Source: Perca fluviatilis
Lineage: Eukaryota; Chordata; Actinopteri; Perciformes; Percidae
Assembly: GCF_010015445.1 (NCBI RefSeq)
Contig: NC_053119.1
Span: forward strand, 26,478,383-26,542,382
Direction of reading: 5' to 3'
Length of the DNA: 64,000 bases
A program made the position numbers and the translations under genes. Shown here piece after piece: positions 14,246-36,260 of the stretch. Within the stretch, counting starts at the first letter, position 1. The number at the start of each line of letters is the position of its first letter. The notes beneath the pieces were generated by a model. It was not told the DNA's origin. It saw only the letters and a program-made list of their open reading frames with translations, and ran no database searches.

Positions 14246-14414
14246 CTGCAGGGAACAGGCTCAGTCCCAGAGCAGCTGGTGGTGAACACACACTCACCTG
14301 TAAGTAGGTTAAAAAAAGTCAGTGAGAGTAAGGTGTTTTATTGGGAATGACAATTTAAAAACACTGCACTAATAATGCATTTATCAATAACGGGAATGGA
14401 GTAATGGTAACAAG

Positions 14415-14949
14415 CAGTGGTGGAATGTAACTAAGTACGTTTCCTCAAGTACTGTACTCAAGTACACATTTGAGGTACTTGTACTTTACTTGAGTCTTTT
14501 CTTTTCTTTTCATTCCACTTTCTACTTCTACTCCGCTACATTTCAGAGAGAAATATTGTTCTTTTTACTCCACTACATTCATCTGACAGCTTTAGTTAGT
14601 AGTTACTTTACAAATTAAGATTTTTGCACACAAATAGCATCAGTTTATAAAATACAATGTTTCATTATAAATGAAACTACTCATTAATATAACCGCCTAA
14701 AGTACATCTGAAATGATTAGCCGATTAAACACAGAACTGTTTTGATCGTTTACAGTTTTTAAAATGAGGATTTTCTGCATTGAGTACCTTTACTTTGAAT
14801 TCTTTAAGTACATTTTCCTGATCATACTTACATACTTTTACTTAAGTAACATTTTGAATGCAGGACTTTAACTTGTAACAGAGTATGTATACAGTGTGGT
14901 ATTAGTACTTTTACTTAAGTAAAGGATCTGAATACTTCTTCCACCACTG
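14415..14949. mobile_element. hAT-type MITE with perfect 8-bp target duplication
   Basis: The termini CAGTGGTGGAATG and CTTCTTCCACCACTG are inverted. The 8-bp GTAACAAG occurs immediately outside both ends (14407-14414 and 14950-14957), the hallmark of hAT insertion. The 535-bp interior is rich in AAGTA/TACTT steps and has no transposase. Confidence 0.92.
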
Positions 14950-15043
14950 GTAACAAGAGATGAAAATATGTGAACATTTGCAAGTGTTTGCATGCAAGTT
15001 CAGTATGTGGATGATTGTGTATATATCTATTATATATTTGAAA

Positions 15044-15240
15044 GGTGGTGATGGCGCAGTGGATATTACACGTACCTTTGGAGTGAGAGATACGGGTTCA
15101 ATTCCCACTGCGATACATCAACCAATGTGTCCCTGAGCAAGACACTTAACCCCAAGTTGCTCCAGAGGCGTGTGACCTCTGACGTATATAGCAATTGTAA
15201 GTTGCTTTGGATAAAAGCGTCAGCTAAATGTCATGTAATG
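15044..15240 (+). mobile_element. tRNA-derived SINE
   Basis: The head contains a pol III A box TGGCGCAGTGG (15052-15062) and B box GGTTCAATTCC (15095-15105). A body with CCTGAGCAAGACACTTAACC follows, then the tail TTGGATAAAAGCGTCAGC ending ATGTAATG. This layout is standard for fish tRNA-SINEs. Confidence 0.85.
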
Positions 15241-15972
15241 AAAGCATGCACTTCCAGTTGAGTGTTTTCCCCTCATTTTGCAGGGTGACAAACTTCTTAG
15301 TAGGGCAATAAGGTTTCATGAGACAGGAAAAGGTGATTTAATTGGGTGATTTATGACCATAAAACACAGAACACAAGCCCCTTTACTATGATAGCCAACT
15401 ATCTTCTCCGCTTTCCCAGAAGCAACACATGTGTATCTCATCACTGTAAGGCAGAACGTTGCACTCAAGCCAAAGAAAAAGAGATTTCTGACTCTCCTGG
15501 TTGTAAAGTTCAAACTCTTTGATGCCAACCTATAACAGAACAGAGAGCTACAGTAGCAACTCTGCTGCACCAAGATAACCCCAGTGCCTGAAACTGTTCC
15601 ATTCTGGGAACAAAGATCCTGTACCGTAAATCTGCCCGGTAACAGACATCCCATGGGTGGGTATGGGCATGCATGTCAACAATGAAAGGTTGTGCCATTT
15701 TCAGAACATGCATGTGTTAATTTGAGACATGTTGGTTACTAAACTTAGCCACTGAAGTGGAGCTTGCTCCAGTAGTTAGCAAGCCGCTGGAGGATGGAGG
15801 GATGGATGTACGGATGGGTGTGTCAGAGGCAGTGAGAACAGGTCGGGTTTAGTGTGGCATGCAGCAGAGGAAATACTGGGGAGTTGTGGCCAGCCTGCTT
15901 GCCACTCTGTGAGTGCCGATTTCTACTTTGGCACACTTTGCCCTTTTACAGAGCAGGAGACAGACAGACAGA

Positions 15973-16502
15973 GGCTACATCCACACAAAGACATTTTTGT
16001 TTAAAAACGGATATCTTTTGCTACTATTACGTCTGGTGTCCACACTACTCCAGCGTTTCCACACCCCTAAAACTAAGACATTTTGAAACACTGCTGACCA
16101 CGTGCGACTTTGAAAACTACGGGGTTGCGTTGTAGTCTGGATGGGGAGAAACGGAGACCTTTGAAAACGAGTCTTATCGGTTAGGTAGGCTTACACATCT
16201 TGGCGTCGGTCCAAGCACATAAATCCCTGGTCTTATTTTTCACCATTGTTGTTCTTTCTACAAAGTATTTTCTGTATTTTCAACTTATACATCCATGGTT
16301 TTCAACTGGAGAGTAACGTCAGACAATCTGCTTCCTGTTTAAAGCAGCTAGTTCATGCCCAATGTATGTGAATGGCCACGTGATTTGCCTTGTCAGGCGT
16401 GTTAATATGGACGGAGATCATTTTTGATACGGAGCCTAAACGCTTGTGTGGACGGAGATTGTTTTTGTTTCAAAATGAAAACGTAGTGGTGTTGATGTGG
16501 CC
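15973..16502. mobile_element. MITE with GGCTACATCCACAC-type ends
   Basis: The left end GGCTACATCCACAC matches the reverse complement of the right end GTGTTGATGTGGCC with one or two differences. Both halves also share CGGAGA / GTGTGGAC motifs in opposite orientation. No transposase frame was seen, and the target duplication is unclear. Confidence 0.6.
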
Positions 16503-16545
16503 AGAGACAATCATGGACTGAGGCAGAGGGGGAGAGAAAAGAGAT

Positions 16546-16589
16546 GGGGAAGGGGGAAGGGGGAAGGGGGAAGGGGGAAAGGGGAGGGG
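16546..16589 (+). repeat. (GGGGGAA)n G-rich minisatellite
   Basis: About five 7-bp units with runs of 4-5 G separated by AA. It has G-quadruplex and triplex potential on this strand. Confidence 0.85.
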
Positions 16590-19225
16590 TGGGTGAGAGG
16601 AAGAGTGAGGGTGCTAAGAGCAGCTGGTGATCCTCTGCAAGGCTTTAAGATGTAATAAATAATTTACAGGGTACATAAGGTTTAATTGATATAAAAAGAT
16701 TTCAAAAATGGCTCTCAAGCTCAACACAACGAAAGCGTAAACAAACATGCCCGAGACAGGCAAGTACACTGAACAAAGCAGTAACTCTTTTAGACATTGT
16801 ATGTTTGATAAAATGTTTTTTTTTATTGATATTAAAAATGAAAGTACATGAATTGTGCATTTCGGACGTTCTAGCGTGCAGAGGTTAAATCAATAAAATA
16901 CACACAGGCTGAGTGAGCTACTGACACAGAAAAAGTTGCCATTGCTCGGCAAGGTATCTCTTCATATTCAGCGAAAAGAAGTGGTTGTCTTTCACGCCAT
17001 TCATAAGAACACTAGAGTAGCCTGTTTGAACATTACAATAGTGAATGAATGCAGTCCTAGCAGGAAAATATTGAATAAAATAGAAAATATAATAATAATT
17101 TTATCAATAATAATAATAATATAATAATAATTGCACTGCCTGCTTTGTTGCACAACTGAAGTAGAATATAATTAGAGACAGGACGCAGCCTTGATAATTG
17201 AGATCTCTCTGACAGAAGATATAACGTATTGGCTTGACTCTTCACTACAGTCGGGCGAGTATCCATTAAGTCTCCATTTCATGGGTGACGCATGACACAG
17301 TGGAGGAGGAAACTATAATGTGGCACAGAATGACCTTGTTTCTGACATGGGCTTCAGTGGTTTTGTCACAAAGAGCTGTATCATTGTGGCCAGGTATGGG
17401 CAACAACCTCAGCTGCCTTTCCACAACAGGATTAGCACTGACACCCTGCCCTTCTCCCTTGGAGAGCACAGATTTTTTTTTTTTCCTGAGTGCTTCAGAA
17501 ATGGTTTTAGCGTGATAGCCCTTCATCAAATGCATTATGGATAGATGACTGGAAGATTGTTGAGGGGTGAATGGCAGGCTAGCAACCCCCCACCTCCTTG
17601 CCATGCGAATGCAGATACATACTGTTGATGCATAAGATCAGGGGCATTGTCTTTTACAAACAGAGAAGAAAGGGCAGACAGACAGACAGATAGATAGTGA
17701 GGTGTTGAGCGATGATAAGCTCTCCTTAATAGACAATGACCTTTGAAGGTTACTAGCATCATAGCAACATCATTACCTCCAATTAAGGCATCGACACAAT
17801 GACTTGTGAAAGTCACATTTAAGCTAAACCCTAAAATCTACAACTGACCGGACAGTTATGGCCTCATGACCCAAACCAATGCGCGACAACATCAGTGGCA
17901 CTGGCACACAGGCATGCTCCTTAGAAGATCATAGAACACCATGCACAATTCCAAAGACATGGTTTAATGAAGGATGATCATTCTCCTGCCATCAATACTA
18001 AAGTGGCTTCAAAACATAGTGGGTTTGAGTACAATCACTGTTGAACAGTTATTTTTCCAAGAATAAAGTCACTCCTTGATGCTTTTCTTTTCACAGATAA
18101 CCCCTGACAGGCTTCTGGAAATCCATGCAGACCAACGTATTCAGAGTATGTGCCTATTTCTGTGACATAACATGCCTAAGCAATCCAGGCTATGCTGCTG
18201 TTAAAATATTAATTTAAAGTAACTATGGCAAACGAAAAAAGAAAAAAAAGACATTATTTTTGGTACAAAGCATCTACAAAAAGCCTTACAACTCCAATTG
18301 GAAAACAGAGATCATACAAAATAAATCCGTCAGTTGAGCATCAGTGCTACGTATATTATTTGGACCAATTTTTCAAATATATTTTATAACAAAATAAATA
18401 ATGCCTTTATACAGTGCCCTTATTTGTATTTCAACAAACAAACAAAAAAGCTTGGCGGCTCATTACGCAAGATACAGCTCAGACTAAAGGAAAATAACAC
18501 AACGTCCCTGGAAACTAATTATATATCTATATATATATATAGAGATGTATATATATATATATATTCAAGTATTTGTTTTCAGGCAAAAGCATGTGAATAC
18601 TACTGATATACAATAACAATAAAATGTTAGTTGACATTATTGCTGTTTTTTTCCCTTTGAATTGAAATTTTGTGCCATTAGAACTGTAAAATAACATCAC
18701 AACAATAACCATGGAAACAAAAATAAAAGCCTAACTTGGAAAAACAGGAATGTCACGGTACCAGAAACTGACGGGGTTTTCCTTTTTTTCATTGAAACAT
18801 TGATATGAAAAGAAAACAGAAAAAAAAGACAAAATAAAATATAATCATCATTATCCCACTTGCTCTTTGTCCATGCCATGTTACTTCCTGTCAGAGCAGT
18901 CTGCAAAGCCATAGCAAACAGGAAGTCCCAGAACTGTAGTACTGTCTCAATCCAGGCGGTCCACGGTGTCCCATATTTGTCCTCACACTGCTCCCTGTGT
19001 CTGGCAGGGACAGGAAGAACAGGGACTGGGTCTCAGGTCCCCCTTGCCGCTAATGCTGGCAAGCTATTGATGAGCAGCCGCTAGCACTCGCTGTGAGCCT
19101 AGATGCCGACACAGCCCATATTTTTCTCAGTGACACTTCCCCCTTTACATTGCCACTGCCAGGAGCTCCCCCATATCCTTTATCTTCCTTTTTTCAAAAG
19201 TCACACTTTCCTTAAAACGGAAAGT
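16590..19225. other. AT-rich gene-free stretch 3' of igf2
   Basis: No exon was recognised. It holds several short A/T runs, AAT repeats at about 17090-17130, a GACA/GATA run near 17678-17697 and TA runs near 18530-18565. Part could belong to a longer igf2 3' UTR if the proposed poly(A) signal is not the one used. Confidence 0.4.
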
Positions 19226-19231
19226 TTTAAT
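19226..19231 (-). other. igf2: Candidate poly(A) signal of igf2 (ATTAAA)
   Basis: The minus strand reads ATTAAA about 840 bases beyond the igf2 stop codon, followed within 30 bases by a TGTG-containing stretch suited to a downstream element. No AATAAA was found on this strand between 18000 and 20072, so this is the best 3' end within 2 kb. The true 3' UTR may be longer. Confidence 0.35.
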
Positions 19232-20072
19232 ATTCATTCAAAGAAAAAACGTGCTTTTCAACCTCTTCTTTGAGTCCATTCCCAAAGCTAGCACCATGAC
19301 ATTTTTTTAAGCTACACGTTCATTGTTCATAAAAAAATAGTGCCATTTTTTTCTTTACTTTGACGTAATCCGTGGCAATGTGCAATTTTGCAGACTCTTT
19401 TCTGCTTTTTGTTTGTGATCAAAAGGTGCTGGAACAGGAATCTAATTTTACAAAATAATTCCTTACAGTGTGGAAGTCCCTTTATAGGTAAAGGTGCAAA
19501 CTAATAAGAAAAAGAACTAACAGAGATTTTCTTTTTGCCTCAGGAAAAATGATGTGGAATGGATTATTTCATGCAAGCTGCTCTTCACTTTCAGTTGTCT
19601 TCCAAAAGGACAAAAAAAAAACATTCCGCTGGGTGTCCTCTTGACACTTGCAAACCACAGATCTCTTTCATCTTCTTTTCTCCCTTCCCTTTTCTCTTTT
19701 GCTTAAGGATCCACCTGAATTGCATTCAGCCGAATTGTTAACTTTTTGTTCATCGTTTGTGTTGTGCCTTTGTGTCAGTGACTGAAAAAGAGAGGGAGCT
19801 AAAGAGTTCAGACAGGAAGAATGTGAAGGCATGTTTGTGTGCCGGAGGAGGGTGGGTGGGTGGGGTTGAGGGGGGCATAAGAAAAGGGCCAGGGGGTCAA
19901 GAAGTAGTGGATGAGAGAAGGGGAGGGGGGGGGGGATTGTTGGTGGGCTCGGACAGGGCAGGGGAGGTCAAAGAGGACTGCCACAGAAATGACGTCAGAG
20001 ACAAAGCTATAATCCCCTAGTCTTTTTTTTCTCCCTCCAAACTCTTGTCTGTGCAAAGGGCTGGCAGCGGGC

Positions 20073-24725
<4,653 letters not shown>

Positions 24726-24891
24726 GTCAGTTGGCAGTAGTCAAAACGTTGGGGGGGGGGTCGGGGAGGGGGGTTATTTGGTTGTAGAGATTGCAGGTGA
24801 GTTAATTTCCCAGTTGGTGCGGATATATGAGATGATGTGTGAAGGCTGTCCCAAAGACCAGGCGACAGGCAAAAGTTCTCAGGGAGTAGTA

Positions 24892-24898
24892 TTATATA
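24892..24898 (-). promoter_or_regulatory. igf2: TATA box of igf2
   Basis: The minus strand reads GGTATATAAT here, about 170 bases upstream of the igf2 start codon. That implies transcription starting near 24865 and a 5' UTR of about 140 bases. A GC-rich GGGGCGTG motif and a TGTTTG forkhead-type core lie just upstream. The start site is inferred. Confidence 0.6.
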
Positions 24899-25349
24899 CC
24901 CAAACACGCCCCTTACACCCACACCCCACCCCCTCGCTCCTCCTCTTTACGCCTGGCAAAGAAAATAAGAAAGAAAGAAAAAGACGAATTGGTCCAGAGA
25001 CGGTTTATGGAAAAGTGCTTAAAGGGAGAAAAAGAGAAAGAGAGGCAGAGTCAGAAAATATGGAACAATTCCATAGGCATTTTTCCACGTTTACGCACTG
25101 TAACCTACAATCACAATGTTTACACACAGGACAGACTGAACAAGAATAGACGTAATTCCTCCGACTCCTAGAGAAATGTCAATGTCTCCGCCCTGCTGTG
25201 ATTAAGATTGGCATTCAGAGTGGAAGCAGTGTGGCCAAGGTCTGCGGCTTTCCTCTGACTCAGGTGTATATGGAGTCACCGGGGTCAAGTGTGTCTAAGT
25301 GAAGGGTGATTAGTAAGGTTATCCCATACATGAAGGCAGGAGGATGATG

Positions 25350-25376
25350 CAGCAGCAGCAGCAGCAGCAGCAGCAG
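25350..25376. repeat. (CAG)9 trinucleotide repeat
   Basis: Nine exact CAG units in the igf2-th spacer, about 0.45 kb upstream of the igf2 TATA box. No coding frame uses it. Confidence 0.95.
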
Positions 25377-25587
25377 GACTGACTGTCAGTCCTTGTCTTG
25401 TTGTCTATGGTCTGTTGTCTGTCTATTTGATGAGCTGTATGGTGCAAGATGAATTTCGGAAAGGATCAGTCTATCTACTTTGACTGACTAATGCCCAAGT
25501 GTTAAAGCCTGTAGCCACTGTAAATGCTGCATCACATGATGAAATGATGAAGAATGTTATGACGTTGTTTGGCTGCTCACAAATTAA

Positions 25588-25590
<3 letters not shown>

Positions 25591-25647
<57 letters not shown>
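25591..25647. repeat. (AT)n microsatellite
   Basis: About 28 AT units in the igf2-th spacer. Confidence 0.96.
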
Positions 25648-25653
<6 letters not shown>

Positions 25654-26415
25654 GTATCAATCACACAGTGTCACAGGACTGTTGAAAGTCTAGCAGGAAA
25701 AAAAACTCTTCCAGATGTTGCCCAGGCAGATTAACAACAGACAAAAGTGACTGCATACATTGAGCTGCAGTAAGCTTTTCTTTTCTTTATTAAACTGTGG
25801 CTTCCTTTAGAAGTGTGGCTTCTGCTGAAAGTGAGGATCCGGACATGTCTTTAGACTGACACCTAGTGGTCTTGGGAGGGAACCTCCGTTTGTTTTTTCT
25901 CAGCTTTCAGCAGGTTGGAAGGCATCAGCTAGCAGGAGGCCAGCTGCCCAATGATCTCACAACCTGACCACCTGGAGCTCTGTCCAGACAAACTCCCCAA
26001 GGTTCGTCCTTTAAAAATAAGTCCAACATTGTTCCATTGTCTCAGCAATAATCATAGACGGTACTTTTTTATATTGTCCCAAAAAGCATATGTACAGTAA
26101 AGTGGACCCATCCACATCCAAGTCTATTTTGGCATTCATATGTTCATTAGCTTGTTTTTAACTTGTAATAACATTGCAAAATAGCCCATTGTGATTGTAG
26201 GCAGGAGGAGAGCATTATGAAGATGTATTACTATGATAGGGTCAATAAGGATTTTAGTGTCGGAGAGGTAGGCCCACACCTTGCTGGACTGCTCCCTCTT
26301 GTGGCAGACAAATGTCAACTAGAATGAAGAATAACAAATAAGACAACGCTCTCAACTCACATAGAAACTATGAAGACTGGGTGCTGGATCCTTAATGAAG
26401 ATAATAGTTTGTAAA

Positions 26416-26511
26416 GGCAATTAGGACAGTACTCCACTTAATAATTTTTAGTGCCACAATAAAAATAATGTGTCAATAAAACGTGTTAATTGGAGTGCTG
26501 TCCTAATTGCC
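26416..26511. repeat. 21-bp inverted repeat in the th-igf2 spacer
   Basis: 26416-26436 (GGCAATTAGGACAG...) and 26491-26511 are reverse complements with one mismatch, 54 bases apart. It may be a short MITE or a structural element. Confidence 0.75.
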
Positions 26512-26733
26512 CTCATAAATTATTATGAATCCAAACATCATTAAATGTGAGTCTGTAGGATTTCTTTCCATTTGGTCAGACATGAGATGAACAGATAATA
26601 ATGAAATATATGTGCATGTACGTAATACGTATATACAGTATATCTATATATATCTATATATTTCTCAAGAGTTTCAGGACCAAATCCTTTATGAAATATT
26701 GAAAGATGACAGCCACATTTTAATTTGCAATTC

Positions 26734-26739
26734 TTTATT
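26734..26739 (-). other. th: Candidate distal poly(A) signal of th
   Basis: AATAAA on the minus strand (context CAATAAAGAA) about 680 bases after the th stop codon. It would give a 3' UTR near 0.7 kb. Confidence 0.45.
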
Positions 26740-27039
26740 GTTTGATGGATTCGTTTAACTCAAGCCACAATCAACAGTACATTACATGGAAAGTGTGTGA
26801 TATTCATTTTATTATGTGTATTCACTGCAAGACAAAAAAGAGCATAAAAACAATAAATCAGCAAATTTAGAGGTAATAATCAAAAACTGAATTCACATAT
26901 CTGGAAAATAAAGCCTTTAACACAGCAGAGAGATATCTTTAATCTAATTAAAATAAATGGTTTAAATATACCCTTCAATATTTCTTTTAACATTGTGTTT
27001 TTTTGGGATTTTAAAATAATTATACCATACCCATTTAGT

Positions 27040-27045
27040 TTTATT
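27040..27045 (-). other. th: Candidate proximal poly(A) signal of th
   Basis: AATAAA on the minus strand about 370 bases after the th stop codon, in an AT-rich 3' UTR. A second candidate lies further on at 26734-26739. Confidence 0.4.
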
Positions 27046-27416
27046 TTATACATTCATTACCACAGGTCCCTTTTGATTTTGGTTCAGAATTTGACAACAA
27101 CACACTTTGCTTTAAAAACATGAACGGTCTGTAAAACCTTATCATTTCACAAATGGATCCATACCCAGCGAGGCATTTAAACATCTTTGGAAACTTTGCC
27201 TGCAATGCGCTGTGTATTGAGGTTTTAATGGTTGCAACCTTGTCGGCCAACCAGCCAGCGACAGCAAGCAATGACTCATCAGAAACAGCATCATACTGGA
27301 GGTACAGCACAGAAAGATGATCACATCGGTCTCGATCGCACGTCGGACGACTCAGAGCGCAGCGGAGAGGAAGCGGACAACAGCGGGGGGGGGGGGGTCG
27401 CAGACTGGGGGCATTA

Positions 27417-34024
<6,608 letters not shown>

Positions 34025-34160
34025 CTTCAGGCACAGAAGTCTTCTGTGTTTTGCGTGTCCAAGTGCGACTTTAAGTGGCAGTGTAGTTGTGGCGCTCTCT
34101 AGACCTCTCAGGCTGTGCTGTGCGCCCAGAGCTTTTCCTTTTTTTCATACAGGTTCCCTC

Positions 34161-34168
34161 TTTTTATG
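34161..34168 (-). promoter_or_regulatory. th: TATA-like box of th
   Basis: The minus strand reads CATAAAAA, placing the th start site near 34135 and leaving a 5' UTR of about 110 bases before ATG at 34022-34024. It fits with the adjacent CRE. The start site is inferred from spacing only. Confidence 0.5.
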
Positions 34169-34189
34169 GGGTCATTTGTTTGCAGTTTC

Positions 34190-34197
34190 TGACGTCA
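34190..34197 (-). promoter_or_regulatory. th: Cyclic AMP response element of the th promoter
   Basis: A perfect palindromic TGACGTCA lies 166 bases upstream of the th start codon and 22 bases upstream of a TATA-like sequence. Mammalian TH promoters carry an essential CRE just upstream of TATA (established knowledge), so CREB-type control of this fish gene is a reasonable inference. The spacing to TATA is wider than in mammals. Confidence 0.65.
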
Positions 34198-34531
34198 AAC
34201 ACGCTAATCCCGCTGAAATCAATCATTGCTCAGAATCTGAAACCGGACACATCCCAACCTGGAGCCATCTATATTCAGTTAATATGACATTTTGTAAAAT
34301 CTACACGAGCATTTTCCTCATGTTTGGCACTTTTTCAAAAAAAATACAATGAGTGTTGAATTTACAACAACATCAAACACAAGTTATATTCAAATTTTTA
34401 CTTATGATTTATGTTTTATTTTGATAAACAATTAAGTTTCATGATACGGTTTGGCATCTGTCTAAAACCCCAATATAAAACCACCAGCTGGATACCCTAG
34501 TCAACTAACAATTTATTAATCGAGGAATCTC

Positions 34532-34536
<5 letters not shown>

Positions 34537-34602
<66 letters not shown>
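34537..34602. repeat. (GT)n microsatellite upstream of th
   Basis: About 33 GT units some 400 bases upstream of the inferred th start site. In th orientation it is (AC)n. Confidence 0.96.
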
Positions 34603-34603
<1 letters not shown>

Positions 34604-34840
34604 TCCCACATGCGCAGTATAACAGCGGGCGCTGGGAGTTGCTACATCTCTAGAAGGCTCTAATTCGTTAATTCGCTCTAAAGGCGTTAATACTACTCTT
34701 TACCGTTGTCGCTCTTCATAATATGTAAATTTACAGCGCCATGGTTGAGCTGCTGCTCTGCCAGACCTACGTCCCATACAGACAGCCTTTTGCAAAGGCT
34801 ACCGAAAAAGTGATCATCTGCCTAAACTGATTGCTGTCTA

Positions 34841-36252
34841 CAGGGTTGGGTAGTAACGGATTACATGTAATCTGGATTACATAATCAGATTACAAAAATC
34901 AAGTAACTATAATCAGCCCAGATTACAAGAAAAAAATGTGTAATCAGATTACAGTTGCATTGTTGAGGATTACCTGATTACATTTTATCATGCAAACAAT
35001 GCAACTTTTTTTTATGATAGCCTAACTATGTTTTAATTTGACAAGCAGTTCATTCGTTTGTGTAGATGTCACTATCATCCAATTGCCTGTGTAGTTTCTT
35101 GACATGAAAAAGGTTCTAATCAAAACTCAAGATGGAGGAGCCGTCGCCGTCGAAAGACAGACCCATTTCAGTTGGGAAAAATGTGTTGACTAGTCGACAA
35201 TATCGCCACAACTTCGATTTAAAGACAGTGGAAAATAATAATGTGTTTTTTGTGTGCAAGTTGTGCAAACCAAAAGTTAATGTTAACTAACTAACTCTCC
35301 CAGACGGGTGGACTTGGACTTAGTCGGCTGATTGTTAACTGTTAATAAGCGGTTAACACGGGCGGGCTATCGATCAGGAAAAAAAAATCCAAATATGCAT
35401 CCCTATTAGGATAAATAGATGTAATATTTTACTCAAACATAAAGTCCTGTTGGAAAGAACGTGTTGTTTGGCCCTGAACCCCAAGTAGTTGCGTGAAGTC
35501 ACTACCTTAATAAATCAAAAAGCAAAACGCTATGAATCTGAACAAATTTAGGTATTGCCCTTCTCCAGCTGACCATCCCCAAAATGCACCAGAATACAGG
35601 AAATCACATATACCAAATTCAAAATGTTCCCCCCCTCACCGTTTGCACCCACTTTTGCACAATAGAGTAGGGGAGTGTCCTTATGCATCTGTGCCCAGGG
35701 GGACAGTAGTTCATAATCCATCACTGTATTGATACATAACCTCACTGTATTCATTTATAATGTAACATTATAGCGGGACATTTGTGTCAATAATCGTCAA
35801 GCACAGGTGACTCCGCGTGGTGCGAGGGGGGCCCCCAAATCAAATTCTGCTTAGGGCCCCCAAAAGGCTCGGCCGGCGCTGGGGGGAGGGGACAGGATTG
35901 GGAGGAGGGAGGGGCGAGCTAGCCTCCGTTTTGTTTGAAAATACTTTGAAGTCAACAAGAAGTAACGTCACCCAACATCGCTTAGTGCACCTTTAATGAG
36001 AGCAAAACGATTTCTTAGATGTAATGAAATAATAAAGAGAAAAATAAAACGAAAATTCATTAATCAATTCTGTGGCGGTGTCTTTAACTTAAGGTGCATA
36101 TTTATTGAAGTGATCTAAGAGTAATGCTAAAGTAATCAGATTACGTTACATGTTTTGGGTAATCCAACTGATTACGTTACTGATTACAAATATTGCCATG
36201 TAATTTGTAGTCAGTAATGGATTACATTTCAAAGTAATCTGACCCAACCCTG
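34841..36252. mobile_element. hAT transposon derivative, 1.4 kb, with 8-bp target duplication
   Basis: The termini CAGGGTTGGGTAGTAACGG and AAGTAATCTGACCCAACCCTG are inverted over the CAGGGTTGGG block. GCTGTCTA is duplicated exactly at 34833-34840 and 36253-36260. Both ends are full of GGATTAC / GTAATC motifs. The centre retains the start of a transposase-like frame (35132-35290), but most of a full-length gene is gone. Confidence 0.92.
35132..35290 (+). pseudogene. hAT transposase N-terminal remnant (BED-type finger start)
   Basis: A 52-codon frame starts MEEPSPSKDR and contains FVCKLCKPKVN, whose CxxC pair resembles the first half of a BED zinc finger as found in hAT transposases. It stops at TAA 35288-35290, before the His/Cys half, so it is not functional as seen. 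It sits inside the hAT element, which supports the assignment. Confidence 0.6.
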
Positions 36253-36260
36253 GCTGTCTA

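Noticed and set aside
15044..15120. Possible tRNA gene (A and B boxes), and the similar one at 43527
   Set aside because: The body and tail identify both as tRNA-derived SINEs and the heads do not fold into a standard cloverleaf by eye.
19990..19997. Second perfect TGACGTCA, in the igf2 3' UTR
   Set aside because: No promoter features accompany it, so chance occurrence is most likely.
24899..27416. Search for insulin exons between igf2 and th
   Set aside because: No insulin-type cysteine pattern was seen on either strand.
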